Source of the DNA: Citrobacter portucalensis
GTDB lineage: Bacteria > Pseudomonadota > Gammaproteobacteria > Enterobacterales > Enterobacteriaceae
Assembly: GCF_002042885.1 (NCBI RefSeq)
Contig: NZ_MVFY01000001.1
Span: forward strand, 1 to 64,000
Length of the DNA stretch: 64,000 bases
Reading direction: 5' to 3'
The translations under genes were made by a program, and so were the position numbers. This document shows positions 28,229 to 43,159 of this stretch, piece after piece. The stretch's first letter is position 1. Every line of letters begins with the position of its first letter. The notes below the pieces were generated by a model. That model saw only the letters and a list, made by a program, of their open reading frames with translations. It was not told the origin of the DNA and made no database searches.

Positions 28229-28798
28229 TTGAACGAACCTCAGTCGTGGGTAAAGCCGTTAACGCGTATCCCTTCCAGTTTAAAACCGCTCGTTGCCACG
28301 CAGAAAAAACATTATGGCGATGTGCTGCATCCCACGCGCTGGTGGGGGCGGATGCCGTTTCTGTTCTGGCTGGTGGCGCTGTTTGTCGGGTTTCTGGAGC
28401 GTAAAAAGGCGCGCTTAACGCCGGTGATGCGTGCGCTGTTGATGACCCGCGTTTCTCAGGTCTGCCACTGCGCTTTCTGTGTTGATGCGAATAGTTTACG
28501 GCTGGCAGAACGCTGTGGCGCGCTGGATAAAGTCATGCAGGTTGCCACCTGGCAAGATTCGACGCTGTTTAGCGCTGAAGAACGCGTAGCGCTGGCCTAT
28601 GCCGATGCGGTTACCGCAACGCCTCCACAGGTTGACGATGCGCTGAAAGTGCAGATGAAGCAGCATTTTACCGATGATGCCATTACGGAAATGACCGCGC
28701 TGATTGCGTTTCAAAATCTCTCGGCGCGTTTTAATGCCGCTCTCGATATTCCCTCGCAGGGACTGTGCGACAGTTTTAAAGGACGCCCGCATGCTTGA
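28229..28798 (+). CDS. ynjA: carboxymuconolactone decarboxylase-family (AhpD-like) protein YnjA
   Basis: Encodes 189 residues from TTG 28229, with CAGGAG just upstream. It resembles E. coli YnjA (RWWGRMPF, FLERKK and LQNLSARFN). The AhpD-type redox motif is Cys81-x2-Cys84 (HCAFC) in a helix, with another Cys at 79. It may act as a peroxidase-like or disulfide-reducing protein, but no activity is established. In K-12 it sits between ydjZ and ynjB; here it is on the opposite strand in front of ynjF. Its stop overlaps the ynjF start by 8 bases, so the two are translationally coupled. Confidence 0.85.
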   Translation: MNEPQSWVKPLTRIPSSLKPLVATQKKHYGDVLHPTRWWGRMPFLFWLVALFVGFLERKKARLTPVMRALLMTRVSQVCHCAFCVDANSLRLAERCGALDKVMQVATWQDSTLFSAEERVALAYADAVTATPPQVDDALKVQMKQHFTDDAITEMTALIAFQNLSARFNAALDIPSQGLCDSFKGRPHA

Positions 28799-29414
28799 CC
28801 GCCATCTTCATCCACGATTAAAACCGCTGTTGCATCGGTGCGTAGGTATTATTGATAAACCGGCGATTACCCCGGACGGACTTACGCTGGTCGGATTTGC
28901 CATTGGCGTGCTGGCGTTGCCATTTCTGGCGTTAGGCTGGTATCTGGCGGCGCTGGTGGCCATTGTGCTCAATCGGTTGTTTGACGGGCTGGATGGGGCG
29001 CTGGCGCGGCGCAGAGGACTAACCGACGCGGGCGGATTTCTCGATATTTCGCTCGATTTTTTGTTTTACGCCCTTGTGCCGTTTGGTTTTATTCTTGCCG
29101 CTCCGGCGCAAAATGCGCTGGCAGGCAGTTGGCTGTTGTTCGCGTTTATTGGCACCGGTAGCAGCTTTCTGGCCTTCGCCGCACTGGCAGCGAAACATCA
29201 GATTGATAACCCCGGTTACGCGCATAAATCGTTTTATTATCTTGGCGGGCTGACCGAAGGAACTGAGACAATTTTGCTGTTTGTGTTGGGGTGTCTGTTC
29301 CCGGACTATTTTGCCGTGCTGGCGTGGGTCTTTGGCGCGCTGTGCTGGATGACAACGTTCACCCGGATCTGGAGCGGATATCTGACGCTGAAAACCGTTC
29401 AGCGTCAGGCGTAA
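28791..29414 (+). CDS. ynjF: CDP-alcohol phosphatidyltransferase family protein YnjF
   Basis: Encodes 207 residues and is an inner-membrane protein. The family signature D-x2-DG-x2-AR-x8-G-x3-D-x3-D is complete (DGLDGALAR...GGFLDISLD), so the catalytic aspartates are present. About six hydrophobic segments follow. It probably transfers a phospho-alcohol group from CDP-diacylglycerol, or a related CDP compound, to an unknown acceptor. The ATG at 28791 was chosen because it matches E. coli length and overlaps the end of ynjA by 8 bases. REP elements follow the stop. Confidence 0.92.
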   Translation: MLDRHLHPRLKPLLHRCVGIIDKPAITPDGLTLVGFAIGVLALPFLALGWYLAALVAIVLNRLFDGLDGALARRRGLTDAGGFLDISLDFLFYALVPFGFILAAPAQNALAGSWLLFAFIGTGSSFLAFAALAAKHQIDNPGYAHKSFYYLGGLTEGTETILLFVLGCLFPDYFAVLAWVFGALCWMTTFTRIWSGYLTLKTVQRQA

Positions 29415-29423
29415 GGTAATGCG

Positions 29424-29503
29424 TTGCCGGATGCGCTTCGCTTATCCGGCCTACAACGATGATATATCCAGGCTGGGTAAAGCGTTCTCGCCGCATCCGG
29501 CAA
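29424..29503. repeat. REP elements between ynjF and ynjE
   Basis: One complete REP hairpin (GCCGGAT at 29426-29432, ATCCGGC at 29444-29450) and a second partial one (GCATCCGGC at 29493-29501) lie in the 100-base convergent gap. Confidence 0.8.
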
Positions 29504-29514
29504 TAATGCCAGTC

Positions 29515-30822
29515 TTACTTGCTGGCGTCCGGACCCCGTTCACCGCTGGCGACCGGGTTTTTCGGATTGCTGCTCCACTCGTACCAGCCACCATCGTAAA
29601 CAGAGACGTTTTTCCAGCCCATCGCGCGGGCATACATAAACGTTTCTGAAGCACGCCAGCCGGTACCGCAATAGAAAGAGACCTGTTGATTCGGCAGGAT
29701 ATTCCATTGCTTCCACATGGCGGCGATGTCATCCGCGCTGCGCATGGTGCCATCCGGGTTATGGAAATCTTCCATGTGGGTGGAGTCGCTGCCCGCGTGG
29801 CCCCAACGCGCGCCTGCGATCTCACCTTTTGGCTTAATGTAGCTGTAACCGCTGGTGGTACCGACAAATTCCGGCCATGAACGAATGCTCACCAAAGATG
29901 CATCCTGGCGATGCAGCAGACCGCGCGCCTGTTCCATATCCAGCATAAGCTGCGGCTGGGCAGGGATTTTCGCGCCGAAATCAGGCTCTGGTTTCACCGT
30001 TGGCGGAGTGCCGCGTTCGACCGGTAAACCTGAGTCGGACCAGGTTTGCCAGCCGCCGTCGAGCAGACGAACATCTTTCACGCCTGCGTACAGCATAATT
30101 TGCGCCACGCGCGCGGCGGCATAAACATCGCGGCCATATAAAATCACCGTGGTGTCGTGGCGGATACCGTGTTTCGCCAGCATCGCTTTAAGCTGCTCAT
30201 CGGAAACTTTATTCCACAGCGGTTCGCTTTCAACTTCATTGGTATCAATGTAGCCCGCGCCGGGGATGTGGCTGAGCAGATACAACTTCGGCGCGCCCCA
30301 GGCGGCTTCAATCACTTTCCAGTCACCCGCCGGTTTGGCAGTCACGTCTTTACCCTGCTGAAGATTGTGCAGCCACTGTGGGTAGACCAACTGTTCGAAG
30401 TGCGGCAGACGTTGCAGACGCGCAGGATCTGTCAGCGCATCGCTGAGGGTTGAAATCTGGTTAAAGCCAACTTTTTGCAGACGGGATTTAACGGCCTGCA
30501 TGTCGTTCTCGCTACCATACAGCGCCACCGGAGCGTCGGTCTTAAGTTGATGTGACTTAACCCAGGCGCTGAGTTGTTCATCATTCATCTTGTCGAGCCA
30601 GGCGGCAGACAGGTTCAGTGCGGAAGGTTCGTGTCCTGAAGGACCATTGAGCGATTGTGGCCAGCCGTTGTAAAAAGCGCTCTGACGGGTATCGATCGCC
30701 GCGCCTTGCTTTTGCTGTAACTGGTTGAGGGTGAGCGTCTGTGCTGTTTCAGCAGCCCAGGAAGAAGCGCAAGCGAGCCCTAAAGCCAGTGCCAGCGCGG
30801 TCATTTGAGAAACACGTTTCAT
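29515..30822 (-). CDS. ynjE: thiosulfate sulfurtransferase YnjE (three rhodanese domains)
   Basis: Encodes 435 residues with an N-terminal signal peptide (about 1-23). It has three rhodanese-like domains. Only the last has the active-site cysteine, Cys385 in FYCGTGWRASE. It transfers sulfane sulfur from thiosulfate to thiophilic acceptors, probably in the periplasm. It follows the ynjBCD importer operon in the same direction after 88 bases. That association suggests a shared, still unknown, sulfur-related role. Confidence 0.95.
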   Translation of the reverse strand: MKRVSQMTALALALGLACASSWAAETAQTLTLNQLQQKQGAAIDTRQSAFYNGWPQSLNGPSGHEPSALNLSAAWLDKMNDEQLSAWVKSHQLKTDAPVALYGSENDMQAVKSRLQKVGFNQISTLSDALTDPARLQRLPHFEQLVYPQWLHNLQQGKDVTAKPAGDWKVIEAAWGAPKLYLLSHIPGAGYIDTNEVESEPLWNKVSDEQLKAMLAKHGIRHDTTVILYGRDVYAAARVAQIMLYAGVKDVRLLDGGWQTWSDSGLPVERGTPPTVKPEPDFGAKIPAQPQLMLDMEQARGLLHRQDASLVSIRSWPEFVGTTSGYSYIKPKGEIAGARWGHAGSDSTHMEDFHNPDGTMRSADDIAAMWKQWNILPNQQVSFYCGTGWRASETFMYARAMGWKNVSVYDGGWYEWSSNPKNPVASGERGPDASK

Positions 30823-30910
30823 CGAATAGCCCGACGTTGAAAAAAAGAAGACGACATTCTGTGCCGCCAGTTACGTAAAAACCTTGCGTTAACGCAGCAT
30901 ATCGCCACAT

Positions 30911-31543
30911 TCACGCCCAGTTTTCCATCTGAAATACGCGGCCTGCAGGCGGCACGTCCTGCGCGTCATGTGTCACCTGTACCACAGGGATCCCCAATTT
31001 ACGCACCTCGGTGAAGACCCATTGGCGAAAGTTATCGCGTAGCGACGCATCCAGCCTGCTAAAGGGTTCATCAAGTAACAGCGCCTGGGGCTGCGCCAGC
31101 AGTGCGCGGAGCAGGGCGACCCGCGAACGCTGCCCACCGGAGAGCGAAGCCGGATCGCGTGAATAAAATCCTGCCAGGTCCGCGCGTGCGAGGGCACTTT
31201 CTACCTCATGACGCCTGGCAGGACCTTGCAGTCTGGCGGGTAAGGCTAGCAGTAAATTCTGCCCAACGCTGAAATGGTCAAACAGCAGCGCATCCTGGAA
31301 CAAAATGCCAATCTGGCGCTGCGCGGTAGGTAACGTATCGATGCGTCGTTCATTAAGCCACAGTTCGCCTGAGGCCTGGAACTGGGGAGACAACGCCCCG
31401 ATCATCCATGAAAACAGCGAAGATTTCCCGCTGCCGGAAGGTCCCATAATTGTGACGATGTCACTTTTGTTAACCTGAAAATTAACGTCTTTCACCAGCG
31501 CTTTCACGCCCTGGTACAACGAAGCGCCTCGTACAGTAAGCAT
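30911..31543 (-). CDS. ynjD: ABC transporter ATP-binding protein YnjD
   Basis: Encodes 210 residues. Walker A is GPSGSGKS (34-41), the signature LSGGQ is at 134-138 and Walker B LLLDEP is at 155-160. The Q-loop is FQDAL. It is the ATPase of the YnjBCD importer. The ATG at 31543 shares one base with the ynjC stop (TAATG), so the genes are translationally coupled; an upstream in-frame start would overlap ynjC by 88 bases. E. coli YnjD is a few residues longer. The transported substrate is unknown. Confidence 0.94.
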   Translation of the reverse strand: MLTVRGASLYQGVKALVKDVNFQVNKSDIVTIMGPSGSGKSSLFSWMIGALSPQFQASGELWLNERRIDTLPTAQRQIGILFQDALLFDHFSVGQNLLLALPARLQGPARRHEVESALARADLAGFYSRDPASLSGGQRSRVALLRALLAQPQALLLDEPFSRLDASLRDNFRQWVFTEVRKLGIPVVQVTHDAQDVPPAGRVFQMENWA

Positions 31544-33078
31544 TAGCGGAGTCCTTGTCGAAAGCGGCCGATCCACGCGGTGAGAAAGGCTGCAAGTGCG
31601 AAAACGAGCAGTGGTAAAAGCAGCTGCCACAACGCCTGTGTTGCCAGAATCGCACTGCTACCGCCGCTGCTTAATGCCACCGCTTCGGTGGTTAACGTGG
31701 GATAGCGTCCGGCACCTAGCCACAGCGTTGGCATATACTGGGCGATACTAACCGAGAAGCCAACCGCGAAGGCAATCAATGCCGGGCGTGCCAGCTGTGG
31801 GCATTTCACCAGCCAGAATATCCGCCACCGCGTCCAGCCCAGGGTTTGCGCAATCAAAATTAATCGTGGGTCAATGCGCTGCCACGCCGGTTTAAGCACA
31901 AATAGCATCCAGGGCATCACCCACAGCAGGTGGCCCCAGATAATGGTAGTCATCAGTCCATCTTGTTCGGCATATAACGCCAGCAGATATTGTCCGGTTA
32001 CCAGCGGTAGCGCAGGCAAAATGAGCGGTAGCCAGACCCAGCGGTGTCCGGTTTGTGGACCCCATTCCAGCCAGGCAAAAAGTATCAGAAGCGCCAGCAC
32101 GCTGGAAAGGAGCCCCAGTTGCAGGCTGTTGCTGAGCGCCTCGCTGTTTAGCGAGGAATAGCTGGCGATAAGCGCCAGCACCAGCGCGCATACCACACCG
32201 CTGACGGGCAAAATCTGTACCAGCGGGCGTACGATTGTCATAGATGAAAAATGCTGGCGTTCACCGTTTACTGCCGGAATAGTATGTCGCCAGGTACGCC
32301 AGAGCAGATAACCCACCAGCGCGATAACAAGGAGTAACAGCACCAGCAACAGACTGGCAAGTGCGCCTTTCGCCTGCTGTTCGACGTCGCCCTGACTGAG
32401 CCACTGCCAGCTCAATACGGCAAGCGTTGGCGGATTGCCGGGGCCAAGAACGATTGCCACATCAACAACGGAGAGTGACCAGGCAACAATCGCCAGCATA
32501 GCTTTACCTAATGCCGGGCCGATAGCGGGCAGAACCAGCCAGTTCAGGCATTGCAGTCGGCTGTAACCCAGCGAATCCAATACGATAACCTGCTGAGAAA
32601 GTTGTTTTTCACTCAGCAGGGCCGAGAGAATCCATAACAAAAAAGCGCTCTCTTTCACCGCCAGCGTTACGCCAAGTCCAATGCCGTAGCGGTCCGGCTG
32701 TGGGCTGAGGAGCGGGAGCCATTGCCAAAGTATGCCGCCTTCAGCAAAAACCAACAGCACGCTCGTGGCGAAGGCAACGTGCGGAATTGCCAGCAGCCAC
32801 GGAAGACGCGTATACAGACGTACCCAGCCTGCGCCGGGCCACAAGGCGAGGATCGCCAGCAGCGCGATAATCAGCGCGCCCCCAGCCGCGAGGCCGACGG
32901 AAACCAGCGTTGCCAGTAACGCCTGCGGGAGTTGAGGATCGGCAAAGAGCGCCAGCCAGTGTGTGGTACTAAGCGCCGGTGTTATCAGAGACCATGCCGC
33001 TGGCGCCAACGGCAGATAAACTGCCGCCATGATGGCCCAGAGTAGCAGAATTAATGCGTACCGTAGCGGCGTAGCCAT
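31543..33078 (-). CDS. ynjC: ABC transporter permease YnjC (fused, two permease halves)
   Basis: Encodes 511 residues, the E. coli length. It has about 12 membrane helices and two copies of the binding-protein-dependent permease domain. Two EAA-type loops are visible: LDSLGYSRLQCLNWLVLPAI and AQTLGWTRWRIFWLVKCPQL. One polypeptide therefore serves as both permease subunits. It starts inside the last 28 bases of ynjB and ends on the ynjD start, a tightly packed operon. The arrangement resembles iron, thiamine and sulfate-type importers. Confidence 0.94.
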   Translation of the reverse strand: MATPLRYALILLLWAIMAAVYLPLAPAAWSLITPALSTTHWLALFADPQLPQALLATLVSVGLAAGGALIIALLAILALWPGAGWVRLYTRLPWLLAIPHVAFATSVLLVFAEGGILWQWLPLLSPQPDRYGIGLGVTLAVKESAFLLWILSALLSEKQLSQQVIVLDSLGYSRLQCLNWLVLPAIGPALGKAMLAIVAWSLSVVDVAIVLGPGNPPTLAVLSWQWLSQGDVEQQAKGALASLLLVLLLLVIALVGYLLWRTWRHTIPAVNGERQHFSSMTIVRPLVQILPVSGVVCALVLALIASYSSLNSEALSNSLQLGLLSSVLALLILFAWLEWGPQTGHRWVWLPLILPALPLVTGQYLLALYAEQDGLMTTIIWGHLLWVMPWMLFVLKPAWQRIDPRLILIAQTLGWTRWRIFWLVKCPQLARPALIAFAVGFSVSIAQYMPTLWLGAGRYPTLTTEAVALSSGGSSAILATQALWQLLLPLLVFALAAFLTAWIGRFRQGLR

Positions 33079-34220
33079 TCTTGTTCCAGAGCGTTTACCC
33101 AGGCTGCATGCGGTTCTGGCAACACGGCAGGGAGCCCCTGTGGGATCCGCGCCAGCAGCGCATCACGCTGTTCGTCAGGCAATTTTTGTGGATCAAGCAC
33201 CGAAGGATCTCCCCAGATAGCCGGGTCAGCTTTGCGCAGTTGTGCTTCAGGAGAAAGCAGGAAGTTTGCCACGACTTTTGCTCCGGCACTGGCGTGGGCA
33301 TTCGCCGGAATGGCAACAAAGTGCACGTTGCCGAGCATGCCCTGTGAGAAACCAAAACTGTAGCTGCTTTTAGGCAATTCGCCGCTCGCCACTTTTTGCT
33401 GCGCGTGGGCAGGGTTAAAGGTCAATGATAAACGCAGGGTACCGCTATTGAGCAGTGAATCCATTCGTGCTGGCGTGGGCGGAAAATCTTTGCCTTCACG
33501 CCAAAGTACAGGATGCAAGGTATCAAGATACTGCCACAATGGCGCGGTAACTTCGGCGAATGTCGCCGCATCTGGCGCAACTTTCAATGCCTGTGGTTTG
33601 GTGGTGAGCGAAATTAGCAACTGTTCAAGGAAAGCCGTTCCGGTAAAGTCTGGCGGGCGTGGATAGGTCACCGTGCCAGGGTGCGCCTGCGCAAATTCAA
33701 GAAGTGCCTGCGGAGATAACGGCGGCTGCGCGGTGAGATCGCGCCGGGCAATAAAGGTGAGTTGGGCACCGCCCCACGGTGATTCAGCCCCCTCTGTTGG
33801 AACGGAGAAATCTTCGGTCACCGGTTTTTGTGTATCAACATAGCGCCAGTTAGGCAGCGTTTGCGCCCACTGGGTTTGCAGCAGCCCGGCTTCTTTTAGC
33901 GTACGGAAGTTTTCGCCGTTAACCCACAGTAAATCGACAGAGCCGCCGGTTTTTCGCCCGGATGCCGCTTCCGTCTGGATGCGTTTTACGGCATCGGCGG
34001 CGTCTGCCAGGCGCACGATTTTCAGGTTAATGTCGTAGTGCGTTTTCATCTCGCCGCTAACCCAGTCGAGATACTGGTTAACTGCATTGTCGCCACCCCA
34101 GGCGTTGAACCACACCGTTTGACCACGGGCGTCATTTTTGATTTGTTGCCAGCTGGCGTCCTGGGCAAACGTCGCCAGCGGACAGAGCAACAAACTCAGA
34201 CACAATAAGCAGTAACGCAT
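33051..34220 (-). CDS. ynjB: ABC transporter periplasmic substrate-binding protein YnjB
   Basis: Encodes 389 residues. A signal peptide (LLCLSLLLCPLATFA, cut near residue 19) precedes a type 2 periplasmic binding domain. Recognisable segments are LLWVNGENFRTLKEAGLLQTQ and TYPRPPDFTGTAFLEQLL. It is similar to E. coli YnjB along its length. It delivers an unknown ligand to YnjC/YnjD. It is the first gene of the importer here, because ydjY and ynjA, which precede it in the K-12 operon, are missing. It follows ydjZ by 32 bases. Confidence 0.93.
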   Translation of the reverse strand: MRYCLLCLSLLLCPLATFAQDASWQQIKNDARGQTVWFNAWGGDNAVNQYLDWVSGEMKTHYDINLKIVRLADAADAVKRIQTEAASGRKTGGSVDLLWVNGENFRTLKEAGLLQTQWAQTLPNWRYVDTQKPVTEDFSVPTEGAESPWGGAQLTFIARRDLTAQPPLSPQALLEFAQAHPGTVTYPRPPDFTGTAFLEQLLISLTTKPQALKVAPDAATFAEVTAPLWQYLDTLHPVLWREGKDFPPTPARMDSLLNSGTLRLSLTFNPAHAQQKVASGELPKSSYSFGFSQGMLGNVHFVAIPANAHASAGAKVVANFLLSPEAQLRKADPAIWGDPSVLDPQKLPDEQRDALLARIPQGLPAVLPEPHAAWVNALEQEWLRRYGTH

Positions 34221-34252
34221 AATATCTCCATGGCTAAAAATGGGGGAAGGTC

Positions 34253-34963
34253 TCAGCTTTTTTTCCGTTGGCGCTCAAGATAAAGGCTTCTCGCCACCGA
34301 TATCACCACGCTTAGGGCAAACAGGACAAACAGACCCGTCACAAACCAAAATGTGCCGCCGGTTAACAGGCTTCCCGCCCATGAGTAGATGATAGTGGCG
34401 GGTAACTGTCCGATGCCTGTGGCGATGAAAAAATGACGAAAACGAATTGAGGTCAGGCCTGCCGCGTAGCTTACCGGGTCGAACGGCACAAAAGGTAACA
34501 GGCGGCAGACCAGAATAGTGTGCTTACCATAGCGCTCGAAAAAAGCGTCCATATTGTTCAGCACCGTTTTTCCAGTCAGCTTTTCTACCGCACCGCGACC
34601 TAAAATGCGGGCAATAAAAAAGCACAGCGCCGCACCTGCCATTGCGCTGCTCCAGGATAGTACGCCGCCCCAAAATGCGCCAAACAGCGAGGCATTGGCA
34701 AACGTGATCACAAACGCAGGAAGCGGTGCAACGATGGCCTGTAAGATCATCAGGAAGAACGACACCACCGCCGCCTGGGTTCCATAAGAACGAATAAAGT
34801 TCTCAAGAGCATGCTGATCGAGTGTGGTAAATGCTGCCAGGCTGCTGTGGAGAAAATCACTCACGCCAGGTATCCATGCCCATGCCATTAGCCCGAGCAG
34901 TAGCAGAGCAATCAAACCCGCTCGGTAATAGCGAGCCAGCCGCGCTTTATTCCGTTTTATCAT
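34253..34963 (-). CDS. ydjZ: TVP38/TMEM64-family (DedA-like) membrane protein YdjZ
   Basis: Encodes 236 residues with about five to six membrane segments. The VTT/SNARE-associated domain motifs are present: FANASLFGAFWGGVLSW followed by RLLPFVPFDPVSYAAGL. It is an inner-membrane protein of unknown function, related to YdjX immediately upstream. The two genes overlap by 4 bases (ATGA). In K-12 the ferredoxin-like ydjY lies between them; here it is absent. Confidence 0.92.
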   Translation of the reverse strand: MIKRNKARLARYYRAGLIALLLLGLMAWAWIPGVSDFLHSSLAAFTTLDQHALENFIRSYGTQAAVVSFFLMILQAIVAPLPAFVITFANASLFGAFWGGVLSWSSAMAGAALCFFIARILGRGAVEKLTGKTVLNNMDAFFERYGKHTILVCRLLPFVPFDPVSYAAGLTSIRFRHFFIATGIGQLPATIIYSWAGSLLTGGTFWFVTGLFVLFALSVVISVARSLYLERQRKKS

Positions 34964-35668
34964 TTACCCGTACACTCATGGTTGGCTGACGGATCGATAT
35001 GCTTATATCGGGCCCAGGCTTTGGCTGCCTGAACGAGGGCGAATAACGCCAGCCCTGCCACGCTGAGCTTACCGATGAATACCAGGGTAATGCCTTCGCT
35101 GGCGAGTTCATGCGACATCAGCGTATAGATAAAGATGCCGGGTAAGGTGGTAAGTGCCGATATTACGGTAAATGACCAGAACGGAATGGCCGTCAGCCCA
35201 TAGGCGTAATTTTGAATATTATAGGGGAACAGCGGCACGAGCCGGGTCAGGATTAGAAAGTCTACTCCGCTATGGGCAATGCCTTTTTCGATAGCCTGAA
35301 ACGTCGCCGTGTGCCCAACGTATTTCAGTAGTAGATCCCGTCCAAGCCAGCGAGCCAGCAAAAACGACAGCGCCGAGGCCACGGTTGCTGCCACTAACGA
35401 GATAAGCGTCCCAGCCACGGGGCCAAACAGCACACCGCCGACGATCACCAGGATGCTGCCTGGGATCAGACACAGCGCAGCAACAATAAACAGCAGGATA
35501 TAAAGCGTATAGCCGAACATACCGCTTTGGCGGATGACGTCTTGTAAATGATGGAAATTGGTTATCAGGTCGGTCAGACCATAATGATGGAAAACTCCCG
35601 CCAGAACGCAGAACAGGACCGCGACAATCAGCAGCCGGTATTCTGCTTTATGCGAACTTCTTTTTCAT
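34960..35668 (-). CDS. ydjX: TVP38/TMEM64-family membrane protein YdjX with a frameshift near the start
   Basis: The intact frame from ATG 35520 gives 186 residues, but the family is about 236. The reading frame upstream is open and codes for the expected N-terminus (RLLIVAVLFCVLAG, then LQDVIRQSG), yet contains no ATG, GTG or TTG. The proper ATG, with a strong AGGAG ribosome-binding site, is at 35668. From there a five-A run (35661-35665 on the complement) leads into a stop after six codons (MKKKFA). Removing one A restores a 235-residue protein of normal length. It is therefore either a real frameshift pseudogene, a phase-variable tract or a sequencing error. The rest of the protein (LIPGSILVIVGG, RLVPLFPYNIQNYAYGL) looks intact. 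Confidence 0.8.
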
Positions 35669-35787
35669 GGGGGTTCTCCTGTAAAACCGAGTGCAATGGA
35701 GCATTTTCGTCAGCGAAAAGCGCGCGCGAAGATATAATAAATTCCCGGCCGTAACAATGTATTACCGTCACTTTATTGATTTTGCAC

Positions 35788-35823
35788 AGAATAAACAGAC
35801 TCTCCAGGCCGGGCCTGGAGAGT
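35788..35823 (-). terminator. xthA terminator
   Basis: The inverted repeat ACTCTCCAGG/CCTGGAGAGT (35799-35808, 35814-35823) has a short GC loop. On the minus strand it is followed by a moderately T-rich stretch. Confidence 0.6.
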
Positions 35824-35839
35824 AAAAAGACGCAGAAGG

Positions 35840-36646
35840 TCAGACGCGGAATTTAGCCCATACAGGCGCATGGTCGGACGGTTTTTCCATGCTGCGAATT
35901 TCATAGTCGATGCCGGTTTCTTCGCAGCGTTCCGCCAACGGGTTGCTCGCCAGCAGCAGGTCGATACGCAGGCCACGGTTATCGTCAAAGCCTTTTGAGC
36001 GATAGTCGAACCACGAGAACTGGTCATTCTTTTCAGGATTTGCGTGACGGTAAGTATCCACCAGACCCCAGCCCAGCAGGCGTTCCATCCACTCACGCTC
36101 CTCCGGCAGGAAGGAACATTTACCGGTACGCAGCCAGCGTTTACGGTTTTCTTCGCCAATGCCGATATCGAGATCGGTTGGGCTGATATTCATATCGCCC
36201 ATAATCAATACCGGATTGTCGCGCTTCAGTTCAGTCTCCAGATAGTTTTGCAGGTTCTGATAAAACGCGGCTTTGGCCGGGAATTTGGTTTCATGGTCAC
36301 GGCTTTCGCCCTGCGGGAAATAGCCGTTGATCACCGTGATGCTGCCCAGAGGGGACGGAATTTCTGCCATGATGATCCGACGCTGCGCTTCTTCGTCATC
36401 GCCCGGGAAGCCACGACGTACCGCAATTGGCGTTTCTTTCGTTAACAGCGCCACGCCGTAATGACCTTTCTGGCCGTGATAAAAGACGTTGTAACCGAGC
36501 TTTGCTACCTCTTCGAGAGGGAACATATCGTCGTGGACTTTTGTCTCCTGTAAGCCAATAACATCCGGTTGGTGTTTTTCGACAATGGCTGCCAGTTGAT
36601 GGGGACGGGCACGCAGGCCGTTGATATTAAAAGAGACAAATTTCAT
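35840..36646 (-). CDS. xthA: exodeoxyribonuclease III
   Basis: Encodes 268 residues and is nearly identical to E. coli exonuclease III. It is the main AP endonuclease and also a 3'-5' exonuclease. Catalytic blocks of the endonuclease/exonuclease/phosphatase fold are [12 protein letters not shown] (metal-binding Glu), [23 protein letters not shown] and the C-terminal SDHAPVWA with the catalytic Asp-His. The start [10 protein letters not shown] at 36646 was chosen over a frame extending 25 codons upstream with no family support. It is divergent from the ast operon. Confidence 0.97.
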   Translation of the reverse strand: MKFVSFNINGLRARPHQLAAIVEKHQPDVIGLQETKVHDDMFPLEEVAKLGYNVFYHGQKGHYGVALLTKETPIAVRRGFPGDDEEAQRRIIMAEIPSPLGSITVINGYFPQGESRDHETKFPAKAAFYQNLQNYLETELKRDNPVLIMGDMNISPTDLDIGIGEENRKRWLRTGKCSFLPEEREWMERLLGWGLVDTYRHANPEKNDQFSWFDYRSKGFDDNRGLRIDLLLASNPLAERCEETGIDYEIRSMEKPSDHAPVWAKFRV

Positions 36647-42149
<5,503 letters not shown>

Positions 42150-42157
<8 letters not shown>

Positions 42158-43115
42158 CTTTCTGGCGATCACGCTCGCAGGCGCCACTCCAGAGAAAACG
42201 CAAGGAACCACTCATGGTTTTGACTGGCAGTGGATCGGTCACGGAATTCTGGAACTGACGCCGCTTGCACCCGTTGAACATTCACTGGTGCTGTCTGCGG
42301 GGATCCATGGCAATGAAACCGCGCCGGTAGAGATACTCGATTCATTGCTTTCCAGTCTGTTTAGCGGCGAGCTGACACTGACATGGCGGCTGCTGGTGAT
42401 TCTGGGAAACCCGCAGGCGCTGGCTGCGGGAAAACGATATTGTCATAGCGACCTGAATCGTATGTTTGGCGGCCGGTGGCAGATTTTTACCGCGAGTGAA
42501 GAAACGCACCGAGCCCACGAGCTTGAGCTGTGTCTTGAAGATTTTTATTCGCGCGCAAAGGAGCCTGTGCGCTGGCATTTGGATCTGCACACCGCGATCC
42601 GCGGTTCACAGCATCTACGCTTTGGCGTATTGCCACAACGCAACGTTGCCTGGGACGAGGATTTTCTTGAATGGCTGGGAGATGCGGGACTGGAAGCGCT
42701 GGTTTTCCATCAGACGCCTGGCGGCACGTTCACCCATTTTAGCGGGGAACATTTTGGTGCGTTGGCCTGTACGTTGGAACTGGGTAAAGCGCTGCCGTTC
42801 GGGCAAAACGATCTTACCCAGTTTGCACAAACGGCAGACGCACTGGAGAAACTGCTGAGGGGTGAGCGGGTGTCGGCGAGAGAAATATCCCCGCTGCGTT
42901 ATCGCGTGGTGTCGCAAATCACGCGTCGTAGCGACGATTTCATTCTCCACATGGATAACCAGACGCTAAACTTTACCCCCTTTAAAGAAGGCACCTTGCT
43001 GGCGCAGGACGGAGATGAACGTTTTATCGTCACCCATGATGTTGAATATGTTCTCTTTCCCAACCCTAACGTGGCCTGTGGTTTACGTGCCGGATTGATG
43101 CTCGAAAAGTTGTGA
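42150..43115 (+). CDS. astE: succinylglutamate desuccinylase
   Basis: Encodes 321 residues. It is a zinc-dependent aminoacylase/aspartoacylase-family enzyme that releases glutamate and succinate, the last step of the pathway. Zinc ligands are His53 and Glu56 (GIHGNE) and His147 (HLDLHT). It overlaps astB by 8 bases (ATGGATAA). It is the last gene of the operon; a weak GCCCT/AGGGC hairpin follows at 43127-43151. Confidence 0.96.
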
Positions 43116-43126
43116 TCAATATATTC

Positions 43127-43159
43127 GCCCTGCAGGTTTATCCTTTAGGGCTTATTTTT
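43127..43159 (+). terminator. probable ast operon terminator
   Basis: A short stem GCCCT/AGGGC (43127-43131, 43147-43151) is followed by CTTATTTTTG. The stem is only 5 bp, so the call is weak. The remaining AT-rich 300 bases up to spy hold its promoter; I found no full CpxR or BaeR consensus match by eye. Confidence 0.4.

Noticed and set aside
35655..35668. A AAA AAG slippery sequence for programmed -1 frameshifting at ydjX
   Set aside because: The downstream frame needs a +1 shift (or loss of one base). A -1 slip on the A-run would give the wrong frame.
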